This document shows positions 1-8,812 of a stretch of 64,000 bases of DNA, piece by piece. The DNA is taken from positions 62,001 through 126,000 of the forward strand of contig JABSRP010000001.1 in NCBI GenBank assembly GCA_013215145.1, given 5' to 3'. The translations under genes were made by a program, and so were the position numbers. The stretch is from Pseudobacteriovorax sp. (GTDB lineage: Bacteria > Bdellovibrionota_B > Oligoflexia > Oligoflexales > Oligoflexaceae). The notes under the pieces were generated by a model that was not told the DNA's origin, made no database searches, and saw only the letters and a list, made by a program, of their open reading frames with translations. Each line of letters begins with the position of its first letter. Positions within the stretch are counted from its first letter, which is position 1.

Positions 1-1
1 A

Positions 2-148
2 TTTATTGAAGCACAGGGACTGAAACCAGGCCGATACGAACAAGACATAAAAGTGAAGATTCCTTCAGATACCGTCCTGATCGAAACCTTTCCAGAAAAA
101 GGGATTGTGACTATTTTACCTCCAGATGATCCCTTGACAATTGAATAG
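2..148 (+). CDS. YbbR/CdaR-like domain protein, C-terminal fragment
   Basis: Only the last 48 codons are in the window; the reading frame is open from base 2 to the TAG at 146-148. The fragment contains GLKPGRYEQDIKVKIPSDT followed by a strand-rich tail ending in PPDDPLTIE, which looks like the end of a YbbR repeat (short extracytoplasmic beta domains of CdaR, a partner of the diadenylate cyclase CdaA). Position supports this: ybbR/cdaR commonly lies directly before glmM, which starts 59 bases downstream here. The upstream part, including any membrane segment, is outside the window, so the family call rests on a short fragment plus context. Confidence 0.6.
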   Translation, partial: FIEAQGLKPGRYEQDIKVKIPSDTVLIETFPEKGIVTILPPDDPLTIE

Positions 149-207
149 AAAAATCGAATTAGACACGTTATCGTACGAGACCGTACATTTAGAAATGAGG
201 TAGTATT

Positions 208-1575
208 TTGGGTAAATACTTTGGAACAGATGGCATCAGAGGCAAGGCAAATGTACACCCTATGTCGCCAGACTTTGTCTTAAAACTCGGACAGGCTATT
301 GGGCTTCACTTCAAGAAAACCTATGCTAACCCTCGCATTCTGATTGGAAAAGATACTCGCCGTAGTGGATACATGCTCGAACAAGCGCTTTGTTCAGGAA
401 TATGCAGTGTCGGCGTTGATGTCAGTTTTTTAGGTCCCTTACCAACACCTGGTATCGCTTATCTTACTCGCGGAATGCGCGCTTGCGCCGGCATTGTTAT
501 CTCGGCCTCCCATAATCCATACTACGATAACGGCATTAAGATTTTTTCGGGCAATGGATTTAAACTTCCCGATGCCATCGAAGACGAATTGGAAGAGATC
601 GTTGCTAAATCGCCGATTTTGGAAGAGTTTCCGGTAGACTTCAAGATCGGTCGCGCTAAAAGAATAGATGACGCTATCGGTCAGTACGCAGTGTTTTTAA
701 AGGAGCAATTCCCCAAACACCTGACACTCGAAGGCCTTAGAATTGTTCTGGATTGTGCAAATGGTGCTTCTTATAAAGTAGCTCCAAAGGTTTTCTCGGA
801 GCTAGGCGCCGAGCTTTTCGTCGTCGGTAACGAGCCAAATGGGAAAAATATCAATGATCAATGCGGTGCGCTCTATCCCGAAAAAGTTAAAAACCTAGTA
901 AGTCTTTACAAAGCCGATATAGGACTCGCCTTCGATGGCGATGCTGACAGGCTCATCGTCGTAGATGACGAAGGAAACATCGTTGATGGTGATCAAATTA
1001 TGGCAATTTCAGCACTTTACTACAAAAAACGAGAGCGCTTGAACAAGTCTACTGTGGTCGCGACAGTTATGAGCAACATGGGCCTTGATATTGCCATGAA
1101 AAAAGCCGGTGTTAAGGTTGTTAGGACCAAAGTTGGTGACCGCTACGTCGTTGATGAAATGAGACGAAACGGATACAACCTAGGTGGAGAGCAATCAGGC
1201 CATCTCATTTATTCAGATTCGAGCACCACTGGTGATGGCATTCTCGCTGCACTACATTTACTAGAGGCCATCTGCGAGCAAGGCAGGCCAATTTCCGAAC
1301 TAAGAAAGTGCATGGAAGTCCTGCCTCAAGTTCTAAAAAATGTTCCCGTAAAAGAAAAACTTCCCTTAGAAAAAATGCCCCTAGTTCAGGCAAAAATCTC
1401 AGAATGCGAAAAAGCACTTGGGACGAAGGGAAGAGTCCTTTTCAGGTATTCGGGCACTGAAAATTTAGCCCGTGTGATGCTTGAAGGTGAAGATAGCGGA
1501 GAAATAGAAACATTGGCAAACTCCATTTGCCACGCTCTGAAGAAAAGCTTCAGTCAGGAGGATCCTCATGATTAG
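208..1575 (+). CDS. glmM: Phosphoglucosamine mutase GlmM
   Basis: Converts glucosamine-6-phosphate to glucosamine-1-phosphate, the precursor of UDP-GlcNAc for peptidoglycan and LPS. The 455-residue length is normal. Visible motifs are the N-terminal YFGTDGIRG, the phosphoserine loop ISASHNP with catalytic Ser101, the metal loop DGDADR near residue 247, the sugar-binding GGEQSGH near 326 and the C-terminal phosphate-binding RYSGTEN. The start is TTG at 208, preceded by TGAGG seven bases upstream; the Gly-Lys-Tyr-Phe-Gly-Thr-Asp that follows is the family's normal N-terminus, so no later start fits. It overlaps pdxJ by eight bases, so the two are probably translationally coupled. Confidence 0.97.
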   Translation: MGKYFGTDGIRGKANVHPMSPDFVLKLGQAIGLHFKKTYANPRILIGKDTRRSGYMLEQALCSGICSVGVDVSFLGPLPTPGIAYLTRGMRACAGIVISASHNPYYDNGIKIFSGNGFKLPDAIEDELEEIVAKSPILEEFPVDFKIGRAKRIDDAIGQYAVFLKEQFPKHLTLEGLRIVLDCANGASYKVAPKVFSELGAELFVVGNEPNGKNINDQCGALYPEKVKNLVSLYKADIGLAFDGDADRLIVVDDEGNIVDGDQIMAISALYYKKRERLNKSTVVATVMSNMGLDIAMKKAGVKVVRTKVGDRYVVDEMRRNGYNLGGEQSGHLIYSDSSTTGDGILAALHLLEAICEQGRPISELRKCMEVLPQVLKNVPVKEKLPLEKMPLVQAKISECEKALGTKGRVLFRYSGTENLARVMLEGEDSGEIETLANSICHALKKSFSQEDPHD

Positions 1576-2323
1576 ACTAGGAGTCAACTTAGATCACGTC
1601 GCAACTATTCGAAACGCCCGTGGTGAACCATACCCCAACCCAGTGCAGGCTGCGCTATGCGCTGAGCTTGGCGGCGCTTCAAATATCACCTGTCATTTGC
1701 GGGAAGATCGTCGCCATATCCGAGATCGCGATGTCGAATTACTTAAAGAGGTCATTACGATTCCTTTAAATTTTGAAATCGCCGCAACACCGGAAATGAT
1801 TGATTTCGCTTGTAGGCTAAGGCCACACGCAGTGACTTTAGTCCCAGAAAAACGAGAAGAGTTGACCACCGAAGGCGGTCTTGATCCCAAGAGTTATCGA
1901 GATTTGAAAGGCATCGTCAACAAACTCAAAGGGGAGGGGATGCTAGTCTCTCTCTTTGTCGAACCGGATAAGGGCGTTGTTGAGCAATGCAAAGAGGTCG
2001 GCGCTCATGCCATAGAAGTACATACAGGCGATTTCTGTCATAAAATGGACAAAGCGCACACAACCCGAGAGCAATGGCAACTGGTAAAACCATTCATCGA
2101 TATCGCTCGCTATGCCCACGGACTCGACCTACAGGTTCATTTTGGTCATGGCTTACATTATAACAACGCTTTTTGGATGCAAGTCATCCCCTTTTGTGAG
2201 GAGGCGAATATAGGTCATGCAATTATCTCAAGGTCTATTTTTGTCGGGCTCGAGACTGCCGTAAAAGAGATGCATGATTTGCTGAATGACCCGAAGTTTT
2301 CGCCTGTGACGCGAGGCTCATAG
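1568..2323 (+). CDS. pdxJ: Pyridoxine 5'-phosphate synthase PdxJ
   Basis: Condenses 1-deoxyxylulose-5-phosphate with 3-amino-2-oxopropyl phosphate to give pyridoxine 5'-phosphate, the last ring-forming step of the DXP-dependent vitamin B6 route. The 251-residue TIM-barrel protein shows the N-terminal RLGVNLDHVATIRNARG, the phosphate/substrate segment HLREDRRHI (about residues 43-51), and the late GHGLHYNN. The ATG at 1568 follows an AGGAGGATC ribosome binding site inside the end of glmM. The next gene, tsaE, begins on the base after its stop codon. Order and spacing indicate one operon with glmM and tsaE; the acpS gene often found next to pdxJ is absent here. Confidence 0.97.
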   Translation: MIRLGVNLDHVATIRNARGEPYPNPVQAALCAELGGASNITCHLREDRRHIRDRDVELLKEVITIPLNFEIAATPEMIDFACRLRPHAVTLVPEKREELTTEGGLDPKSYRDLKGIVNKLKGEGMLVSLFVEPDKGVVEQCKEVGAHAIEVHTGDFCHKMDKAHTTREQWQLVKPFIDIARYAHGLDLQVHFGHGLHYNNAFWMQVIPFCEEANIGHAIISRSIFVGLETAVKEMHDLLNDPKFSPVTRGS

Positions 2324-2746
2324 ATGATCAGCGGAGTGTACAAAGAAAGTCAGCTACCCGAATTTTTCGATAAGATTGCTCCTCTCTTAGAGCGCCCCTA
2401 TATTGTTTGGTTAAATGCCGAGATGGGAGCTGGTAAAACTACGTTTGTCCGTGAGTTTCTGAGATACAAAGGCCTCAGCAACCAGACACCAGTAGTTTCT
2501 CCGACTTACACAATCCTAAACGAATACCTCATTGAAGGTAGTTGGTACGCTCACCTGGACTTATATAGAGCTGAAGAAAACTTCAGCCTCGAGGAAGTGG
2601 GTGTTCAAGATCGCAGTTACGAGGGGGTTTTTGTCGAGTGGCCAGAGGCGGCCCCAAGACATGAAGTACTGAACCCCACTCACTCCTTGAGCATTCAATA
2701 CAATGAGACTTTGGACGATCGTAGTTATTCTTTTGATCAGCTTTGA
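2324..2746 (+). CDS. tsaE: tRNA threonylcarbamoyladenosine biosynthesis ATPase TsaE
   Basis: P-loop ATPase that works with TsaB and TsaD to place threonylcarbamoyl on A37 of ANN-decoding tRNAs. The 140-residue protein has a Walker A motif MGAGKTT near residues 34-40, the switch-like SPTYTILNEY at about 63-72, the HLDLYR motif near 80 and the VEWPE motif near 107, all typical of the YjeE/TsaE family. It starts immediately after the pdxJ stop (TAGATG), so translation is probably coupled. It ends 13 bases before the convergent enoyl-CoA hydratase gene, and I see no intrinsic terminator in that gap. Confidence 0.95.
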   Translation: MISGVYKESQLPEFFDKIAPLLERPYIVWLNAEMGAGKTTFVREFLRYKGLSNQTPVVSPTYTILNEYLIEGSWYAHLDLYRAEENFSLEEVGVQDRSYEGVFVEWPEAAPRHEVLNPTHSLSIQYNETLDDRSYSFDQL

Positions 2747-2759
2747 GCGTTTCAGGCTG

Positions 2760-3605
2760 TCAAGGTGCCTTGAATAACTGTAAATCGTCTTTCACGGTAA
2801 CGACCCAACCAGGCTTTCGTTTCTCAAAAAAACTCGATAGCCCTTCCTGACCGCTATCGCTGGCGCGGACATTTGCAATGGCTTCGGCAGTGTAGTGACC
2901 TTGCATACAATTATTGCGATCTATTTCCAGTTGAAGATGCTTATAGCTTTTCTGTGCCTCAGGACTGGAGGACAAGAGGTGATTGATTTCAGTCCGCAAT
3001 TCAGATTCCATGTCCTGCGTTGGAATCACCCTTTGAACCAATCCTGCACCTAGGGCTTCATGCGAAGGGACGACCTGCCCCGATAAGGTCCATCGCTTCA
3101 AAATACCTAAGGGGATCTTACGGCTTAGATACGGTAGGATAACCGCTGGCAAAAGACCAACATTGGTTTCGCTAAGGCAAAATCTTGCTGTCTCTGTCGC
3201 CAAGGTATAGTCGCAAACCGCTGCTAACCCAACAGCTCCTCCATAAGCGGCCCCTTTGCAGACGGCAACGGTGGGCACTTCTAGATGATTCAAACTCTCA
3301 AACATACTAGTTAGCTTAGCCGCCTCGTCTAGATTTTTTTCATAGCCCGCAACAGCGGATTCTTTCATCCAGCCAAGATCAGCTCCTGCAGAAAAATGCT
3401 TGCCAACGCTCTGCAGCAAAAGAACCCGAATGCTAGTGTCCTGCTTCACATCATGAATTTTTTTCGTCATTTCCACCAGAATGTCACCGCTGAAGGCATT
3501 GGCAGATTCTGGTCTATTGATGGAAAGGCAAGCAATACGGTCGGAACTGATGGACCCGTTCTGACCAACTAATGGTATATACTCAAGTAGAACTGACTCA
3601 CTCAT
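2760..3605 (-). CDS. Enoyl-CoA hydratase/isomerase family protein (methylglutaconyl-CoA hydratase-like)
   Basis: A 281-residue crotonase-fold enzyme. The oxyanion-hole segments HFSAGADLGWM and GAAYGGAVGLAAVCDY and the acid segment LSETNVGLLPA are visible. The SAGADLxWM wording resembles methylglutaconyl-CoA hydratases of leucine breakdown (LiuC/AtuE type), but crotonase substrate calls from motifs are weak. I chose the ATG at 3605 (MSESVLLEY). The open frame runs upstream to 3710, but that extension lies inside the aldehyde dehydrogenase gene and looks unlike the family. The start is 17 bases after the dehydrogenase stop, so the pair is an operon. The last residues converge on tsaE. Confidence 0.88.
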   Translation of the reverse strand: MSESVLLEYIPLVGQNGSISSDRIACLSINRPESANAFSGDILVEMTKKIHDVKQDTSIRVLLLQSVGKHFSAGADLGWMKESAVAGYEKNLDEAAKLTSMFESLNHLEVPTVAVCKGAAYGGAVGLAAVCDYTLATETARFCLSETNVGLLPAVILPYLSRKIPLGILKRWTLSGQVVPSHEALGAGLVQRVIPTQDMESELRTEINHLLSSSPEAQKSYKHLQLEIDRNNCMQGHYTAEAIANVRASDSGQEGLSSFFEKRKPGWVVTVKDDLQLFKAP

Positions 3606-3622
3606 GTTTTTTTCTTTCTCTG

Positions 3623-5173
3623 CTACAGTTCGAATTTGATTCCTTGTGCTAAAGGAAGCTCGGAACTGTAATTGATAGTGTTGGTTTGCCGTCGCATATA
3701 GCCTTTCCATGCATCAGAGCCGGACTCACGACCTCCACCAGTTTCTTTTTCTCCCCCAAACGCCCCACCAATCTCTGCACCGGATGTTCCGATATTGACG
3801 TTTGCAATACCGCAATCGGAGCCAGCGTGAGAAAGAAATGCCTCAGCCTCTCGTAGACTATCGGTAAATACAGCTGAACTTAAGCCTTGTTTGACACCAT
3901 TCTGGACCGAAATTGCCTCGTCCACATGTCCCTTGTACTTCAAAAGGTAAAGGATCGGTGCAAAGGTTTCTTCGCCAACAATCTCCATATCCGCCTTTGC
4001 TTCCACAATAGCCGGAGTCACATAACATCCAGACTGGTAGGCGTCACCTTCTAAAACCTCACCCCCAAATATAACAGTACCGCCAGAGTTTTTCGCCACA
4101 CCTAAGGCGTTTTGCATAGCTCTTACTGCATCGGTGTCAATCAAAGGTCCCACATGGTTCGCTTCATCAAGAGGTGAACCAATCTTAAGTCCGGAGTAGG
4201 CTTTGACGAGCATCTCCTTTACCTGATCGTAAATGGACTCATGAATAATCAATCGACGCGTCGAGGTACATCTTTGTCCACAGGTTCCAACAGCGCCAAA
4301 GACGATACCGGGTGCAGCCAGTTTAAGGTCAGCATTTTCAGTTAATATGATGGCATTGTTCCCCCCCAATTCGAGAATGGAACGGCCCAGTCGCCCTCCG
4401 ACGACTTCACCCACTCTCTTACCCATTCTGGTGGAGCCAGTGGCAGATATGAGCGGAAGTCTGTGATCATGAATCATAGGCTCACCAACCGAAGCGACAT
4501 CCCCAATAATCAAGGAAAATATCCCTTCTTCCAAACCGTTACTTTCGAGAACAGTCTTCATGATGTTCTGACAAGCGATGGCGGAGAGTGGTGATTTTTC
4601 TGAAGGTTTCCATATAGACACATCACCGCATACTGCAGCGATCATAGAGTTCCATGCCCAAACAGCGACTGGAAAATTAAACGCAGAAATAATGCCAACC
4701 AAGCCTATAGGATGCCACTGCTCGTACATCCGATGGCTAGGGCGCTCCGAGTGCATGGTTAGGCCATGTAATTGACGTGACAAACCTACAGCAAAGTCGC
4801 AGATATCGATCATCTCTTGAACTTCCCCAAGGCCCTCCTGCAAAGACTTCCCCATTTCGTAGGCAACTAGTTTGCCCAATGGTTCCTTTTTTTCTCTTAA
4901 GGCATTTCCAATTTGACGAACAATTTCACCCCTTTTTGGTGCGGGCATCGTGCGCCAAGACTTAAAAGCTTTTTGGGCCTGCTGAACGATAGCCTCGTAA
5001 TCTTCCGTAGAAGCTTTATGAACCGATGCTATTTTTTGTCCATCAACGGGTGAAATCGAATCGTAGTCTCCTTGTGTGGTTGATCCATGCCAATTAACAC
5101 CTGTTGAAGCACCACTATTAACCGGCTTAATCCCCAAGTCCTTCAGAAACCCTAAGTCTATTGAAGTTGTCAT
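3623..5173 (-). CDS. Aldehyde dehydrogenase, ALDH7 (aminoadipate semialdehyde dehydrogenase) family
   Basis: NAD-dependent aldehyde dehydrogenase of 516 residues. Motifs in order: AFNFPVAVWAWN with the NAD-binding KPSEKSPLSA near 189-198, the GSTRMG turn near 246-251, general base Glu268 in LELGGNN, and nucleophile Cys302 in GQRCTSTRR. The end carries the ALDH7-type EIGGAFGGEKETGGGRESG followed by WKGYMRRQTNTINYS. The best match is alpha-aminoadipate semialdehyde dehydrogenase (antiquitin/AmaB, lysine breakdown). The CoA-hydratase gene downstream fits an amino-acid catabolism pair. It is divergent from thrA across about 210 bases, where I found no confident promoter. Confidence 0.93.
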   Translation of the reverse strand: MTTSIDLGFLKDLGIKPVNSGASTGVNWHGSTTQGDYDSISPVDGQKIASVHKASTEDYEAIVQQAQKAFKSWRTMPAPKRGEIVRQIGNALREKKEPLGKLVAYEMGKSLQEGLGEVQEMIDICDFAVGLSRQLHGLTMHSERPSHRMYEQWHPIGLVGIISAFNFPVAVWAWNSMIAAVCGDVSIWKPSEKSPLSAIACQNIMKTVLESNGLEEGIFSLIIGDVASVGEPMIHDHRLPLISATGSTRMGKRVGEVVGGRLGRSILELGGNNAIILTENADLKLAAPGIVFGAVGTCGQRCTSTRRLIIHESIYDQVKEMLVKAYSGLKIGSPLDEANHVGPLIDTDAVRAMQNALGVAKNSGGTVIFGGEVLEGDAYQSGCYVTPAIVEAKADMEIVGEETFAPILYLLKYKGHVDEAISVQNGVKQGLSSAVFTDSLREAEAFLSHAGSDCGIANVNIGTSGAEIGGAFGGEKETGGGRESGSDAWKGYMRRQTNTINYSSELPLAQGIKFEL

Positions 5174-5384
5174 ACCCGCCTTACCCCTTATGAGTCAGAA
5201 TTGCGCCAAAAAAATTCCCTACCAAGCTATCACAAGGTACAGATCAAAAAAACATGTGGTTTTATTCGCGACAGTTAACTTAGCGTTTTTTGCCAAAGCT
5301 ACTTCTATGAAACGTTAAAATCTCTTTCTCTTTCGTTGATGGCAACATATTGATAACATGTCGTTATAACTAATCGAGGTGACT

Positions 5385-7901
5385 ATGACAGTGAAAGTAT
5401 TCAAATTCGGTGGTTCATCCTTAGCAGACACAGACAGCTTCGCTGCGGTAATGAGGATTTGTGAGCAGGATGTGGACACAAAAGTCATCGTTGTATCGGC
5501 AATTGGCGGAACAACAGATATTTTGGAATTCCTGGCCAGTCAAGCCGCCCAAGACCAGAGGCAGGACGAGGCGGAGCAACTTGATCGTCTCAAGGACAAG
5601 CACCGATCAATCATAGAGGCATTTGTTCCCAGTGAGCAAATAGAGACTATGCTGAGCGAATTCGAATCAGATTTTACCCATCTAAAGGCTATTTTGAACA
5701 GCCTTGCGGTCTTAAAAGAGTTAACACCTCGCATACTTGCTCAGGTGGTAAGCTTAGGTGAGCAATTCGCGGCCAAAATACTAACCGCCTCGCTACAGAG
5801 TAAAAAAGACAATGTCGTTTACCTAAATTCAACAAAGGTTTTGAAATTAAAAAACGACAATGGTCAACAATCACCCGACGATGACCGATCAAAAAGACAA
5901 ATTGATCTGTTACTACGCCCGCTCCTATCAGAGAAAAAAACGGTCATCATGCCTGGCTTTATTGCCAGCGATCCAGATGGCGACGTAACGACCCTTGGAC
6001 GTGGAGGATCGGACTACTCAGCAACACTTATCGCTTCCTATCTGAGAGCGTCATCCGTTTACCTTTACAAAGAGGTTGATGGTTTGCTAACGGCAGATCC
6101 CAAACTTGTCAATAATACCAGAGTGGTTCCTGAGCTGCACTACCGTGAAGCCACCGAGCTAGCTTTCTATGGTGCAAATATTCTTCACCCTAGGTCTATT
6201 ATTCCACTGCTCGAGCACAGCATTCCGCTCTATATTAAGAATACATTCAAACCCGAGCTATCTGGGACAAAAATTGCCCAAGATGTATCACCTGGTGCTT
6301 ATCCTGTAAAAGCACTGACAGCTATCCAGCATCAAGTTATGATCTCCGTAGAAGGAAAAGGCATGCTAGGCGTTCCAGGCATCGCCGCCCGAACCTTTAC
6401 TGCATTAGCCAGCAAAAACATTTCCGTTTCTTTGATCACCCAGGCATCCAGTGAATCAAGCATATGCTTTACAGTGCCCCAAAAGCAGGCCATCGAAGCT
6501 CGAGAACTGTTAGCCTCCGCATTTAAATATGAGATATCTAATCACCTCATCGACGATATCAAAGCGCTCTCAGACCAAACGGTTATAGCTATTGTTGGTT
6601 TGGGTATGAGTGGTACACACGGTATCGCGGCAAGAGCCTTTGAGGCTGTGAGAGAGTCTAAGGTCAATGTCAATGCCATTGCTCAGGGATCGTCTGAGCT
6701 AAATATTTCTCTTGTCATTGACAGCATTCAAATCTCTGAAGCATTACAATCTCTGCATGACGAATATCGGCTCGATCGCATCAAGGCTCTACCGCAAAAA
6801 AACAGTAGCGAAGTTAATTTGCTGTTTCATGGATTTGGTCAAATCGGCCAAACCCTTGCTGGTCAAATCCAAAGTCAACATGAGTACTTCGACAGAAAGC
6901 TTCAAATCAAAGTACCAATCGTTGGGGTTTCGGATTCAAAAGGATATGTATTCGCCGAATCAGGGTTTTCGCAAAATCAAATTTCTGGATTTATCGACAG
7001 AAAGCAAAAAAAGGAATCACTCCAGGGAAGTCCTAATCATAAGACCCAGAGTCTTGCAGCTGTCTTAGAAAACAGCACCTTCCATAAAGGCATTTTAGTT
7101 GATATTACATCTGAAGATACGAGCCAAGAAATTTTTGATGCATTAAATCACTCTTATCACGTGGTATTAGCCAATAAAAAACCCCTGTCTATACCCTACG
7201 AAACCTATCTCGAGATGTTTGCGCTCGCAGAGAAGAAAAAACTTATGATCCGTTACGAGGCCACCGTAGGCGCCGGCCTCCCTGTACTTGATACTCTCGA
7301 AAAACTTCTCGGTGCCGGCGATAAGATTCTTGAGATCAAAGGCTGCCTTTCGGGAACACTTGGCTACATCATGAGTTCCCTCGAACAAGGCAGTAGTTTT
7401 TCCGGTGCAGTCAAGACTGCTTTTGAGAAGGGCTTTACCGAACCTGATCCTAGAGACGATCTGTCAGGAATTGATGTCGCACGAAAGGCCCTCATCCTCG
7501 CAAGGCACCTAGGTATTCAGGTCAACATGGAAGATATTGCTCTCGATCCACTTTTTTACGCGGAACAAGACGATGATGATCCAGTGAAATTTTTGAAGAA
7601 TTTGGAAACTTTGGATGAGGCTATTTTTGATCGTACCAAAAAAGCGAAAGACGCTAATTGTGTCTTGAGGTACGTGGCAAAGCTATCGGAAAGCGGGGTG
7701 ACTGTCGGTATCGAGGATGTTCCCAAAGAATCCTCTCTTGGCCAACTTTCAGGGACAGCAAATCAAGTCTGCATTCAGTCTCATAGATACAGCGATAACC
7801 CACTAATTGTGACTGGCCCAGGGGCTGGCGCAGATGTCACTGCTGCAGGCGTATTAAATGATATTATCGCTATTGCTGCCAGCCACGACCGAGGGTTTTA
7901 A
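5385..7901 (+). CDS. thrA: Bifunctional aspartokinase / homoserine dehydrogenase
   Basis: Catalyses two steps of threonine synthesis: phosphorylation of aspartate and reduction of aspartate semialdehyde to homoserine. At 838 residues it matches ThrA/MetL fusions. The kinase half starts with VFKFGGSSLAD and carries TLGRGGSDYSA and KEVDGLLTADP. Two ACT-type repeats follow (about residues 315-470). The dehydrogenase half has the dinucleotide loop FHGFGQIGQTL, ANKKPLS, the catalytic block EATVGAGLPVLDTLEKL and EPDPRDDLSG, and ends near GPGAGADVTAAGV. I prefer the ATG at 5385, served by GAGGT at 5376-5380, over the in-frame GTG at 5379 that overlaps that site. No leader peptide or attenuator is evident. 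It heads thrA-thrB-thrC. Confidence 0.96.
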   Translation: MTVKVFKFGGSSLADTDSFAAVMRICEQDVDTKVIVVSAIGGTTDILEFLASQAAQDQRQDEAEQLDRLKDKHRSIIEAFVPSEQIETMLSEFESDFTHLKAILNSLAVLKELTPRILAQVVSLGEQFAAKILTASLQSKKDNVVYLNSTKVLKLKNDNGQQSPDDDRSKRQIDLLLRPLLSEKKTVIMPGFIASDPDGDVTTLGRGGSDYSATLIASYLRASSVYLYKEVDGLLTADPKLVNNTRVVPELHYREATELAFYGANILHPRSIIPLLEHSIPLYIKNTFKPELSGTKIAQDVSPGAYPVKALTAIQHQVMISVEGKGMLGVPGIAARTFTALASKNISVSLITQASSESSICFTVPQKQAIEARELLASAFKYEISNHLIDDIKALSDQTVIAIVGLGMSGTHGIAARAFEAVRESKVNVNAIAQGSSELNISLVIDSIQISEALQSLHDEYRLDRIKALPQKNSSEVNLLFHGFGQIGQTLAGQIQSQHEYFDRKLQIKVPIVGVSDSKGYVFAESGFSQNQISGFIDRKQKKESLQGSPNHKTQSLAAVLENSTFHKGILVDITSEDTSQEIFDALNHSYHVVLANKKPLSIPYETYLEMFALAEKKKLMIRYEATVGAGLPVLDTLEKLLGAGDKILEIKGCLSGTLGYIMSSLEQGSSFSGAVKTAFEKGFTEPDPRDDLSGIDVARKALILARHLGIQVNMEDIALDPLFYAEQDDDDPVKFLKNLETLDEAIFDRTKKAKDANCVLRYVAKLSESGVTVGIEDVPKESSLGQLSGTANQVCIQSHRYSDNPLIVTGPGAGADVTAAGVLNDIIAIAASHDRGF

Positions 7902-7903
7902 AG

Positions 7904-8812
7904 ATGGATTTCGAAATTTTCTCACCGGGAACAATCGGCAACTTCGGTTCTGGATTTGATATTCTTGGTGCCTGCCTAGAAGGGATTGGAGATAGGTTCA
8001 CATTTCAGCAAGCGGATGCTTACCGCATTAGTATTAAAGGTCTCGATGCCTCACTGATTCCTACCGATATTGCGAGCAACACAGTTACGATTGCTGCTCG
8101 AAAGCTTTATGAGTTAACTGGTCATGACAAACCATTTGAGGTAACGATTCATAGAGAGCTCCCGTCTTCTGGAGGACTTGGGTCCAGCGCGGCTTCCAGC
8201 GTAGCAGGAGCCATGGCAGCAGCCAAGTTTTGCGGCCTAGAGAGGGATTTTCCCCTAATCATAGAAGCTGCATTGACAGCTGAAGCATCGGTTTCGGGTC
8301 GGCATTTGGATAATATTCTGCCTTGCTTATTCGGTGGCATTTGCCTTCAAAAAGCCCCAGATTCACTTGAGTACTATCAAATCCCATTGGGAATGGATCT
8401 TCAAACCATTCTTATTTTACCGAATACTAAGATCAAAACCGCCGACTCTCGCCTTGCTCTTCCTCCTCATTTATTGCAATCAGAGTGGATTAAAGAGATG
8501 GCCAGTTGCTCGCTATTGATATCTGGCATTTTACAAGGCGACCGCAAACAGATCAGCTCGGCTCTAGATAGCCCCTATAGTGAGCGTTACCGGCATCACT
8601 TGCTTCCGGGCTTTTCTCAGCTAAAATCTCAATTACTAGATCGTGACGACGTCTATGGATTTTCACTTAGCGGTGCGGGGCCCACATGTTTTGCTTTAGT
8701 CAACGAAGACTGTGACTTCCAAGCCATCAAAGACAAGGCCTATCAAGCATTCGGCCAAAACACTAAATTCATCCGATCAAAAGTCAGCCAACAAGGAGCT
8801 CGCTTCTTATGA
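7904..8812 (+). CDS. thrB: Homoserine kinase
   Basis: GHMP-family kinase that phosphorylates homoserine, second to last step of threonine synthesis. In its 302 residues one sees the N-terminal GTIGNFGSGFDILG, the ATP-binding loop ELPSSGGLGSSAASS (about residues 86-100) and the C-terminal FSLSGAGPTCFALV. It starts two bases after the thrA stop; its ribosome binding site (GAGGG) lies in the end of thrA. Its last four bases overlap the thrC start (ATGA), so the three genes are coupled. The family assignment is firm and the context removes ambiguity with other GHMP kinases. Confidence 0.96.
   Translation: MDFEIFSPGTIGNFGSGFDILGACLEGIGDRFTFQQADAYRISIKGLDASLIPTDIASNTVTIAARKLYELTGHDKPFEVTIHRELPSSGGLGSSAASSVAGAMAAAKFCGLERDFPLIIEAALTAEASVSGRHLDNILPCLFGGICLQKAPDSLEYYQIPLGMDLQTILILPNTKIKTADSRLALPPHLLQSEWIKEMASCSLLISGILQGDRKQISSALDSPYSERYRHHLLPGFSQLKSQLLDRDDVYGFSLSGAGPTCFALVNEDCDFQAIKDKAYQAFGQNTKFIRSKVSQQGARFL

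Noticed and set aside
3606..3710. N-terminal extension of the enoyl-CoA hydratase
   Set aside because: It lies mostly within the aldehyde dehydrogenase gene and has no family-like text.
5174..5384. Threonine attenuator or leader peptide before thrA
   Set aside because: No short frame rich in Thr/Ile codons and no terminator-antiterminator pair was found.
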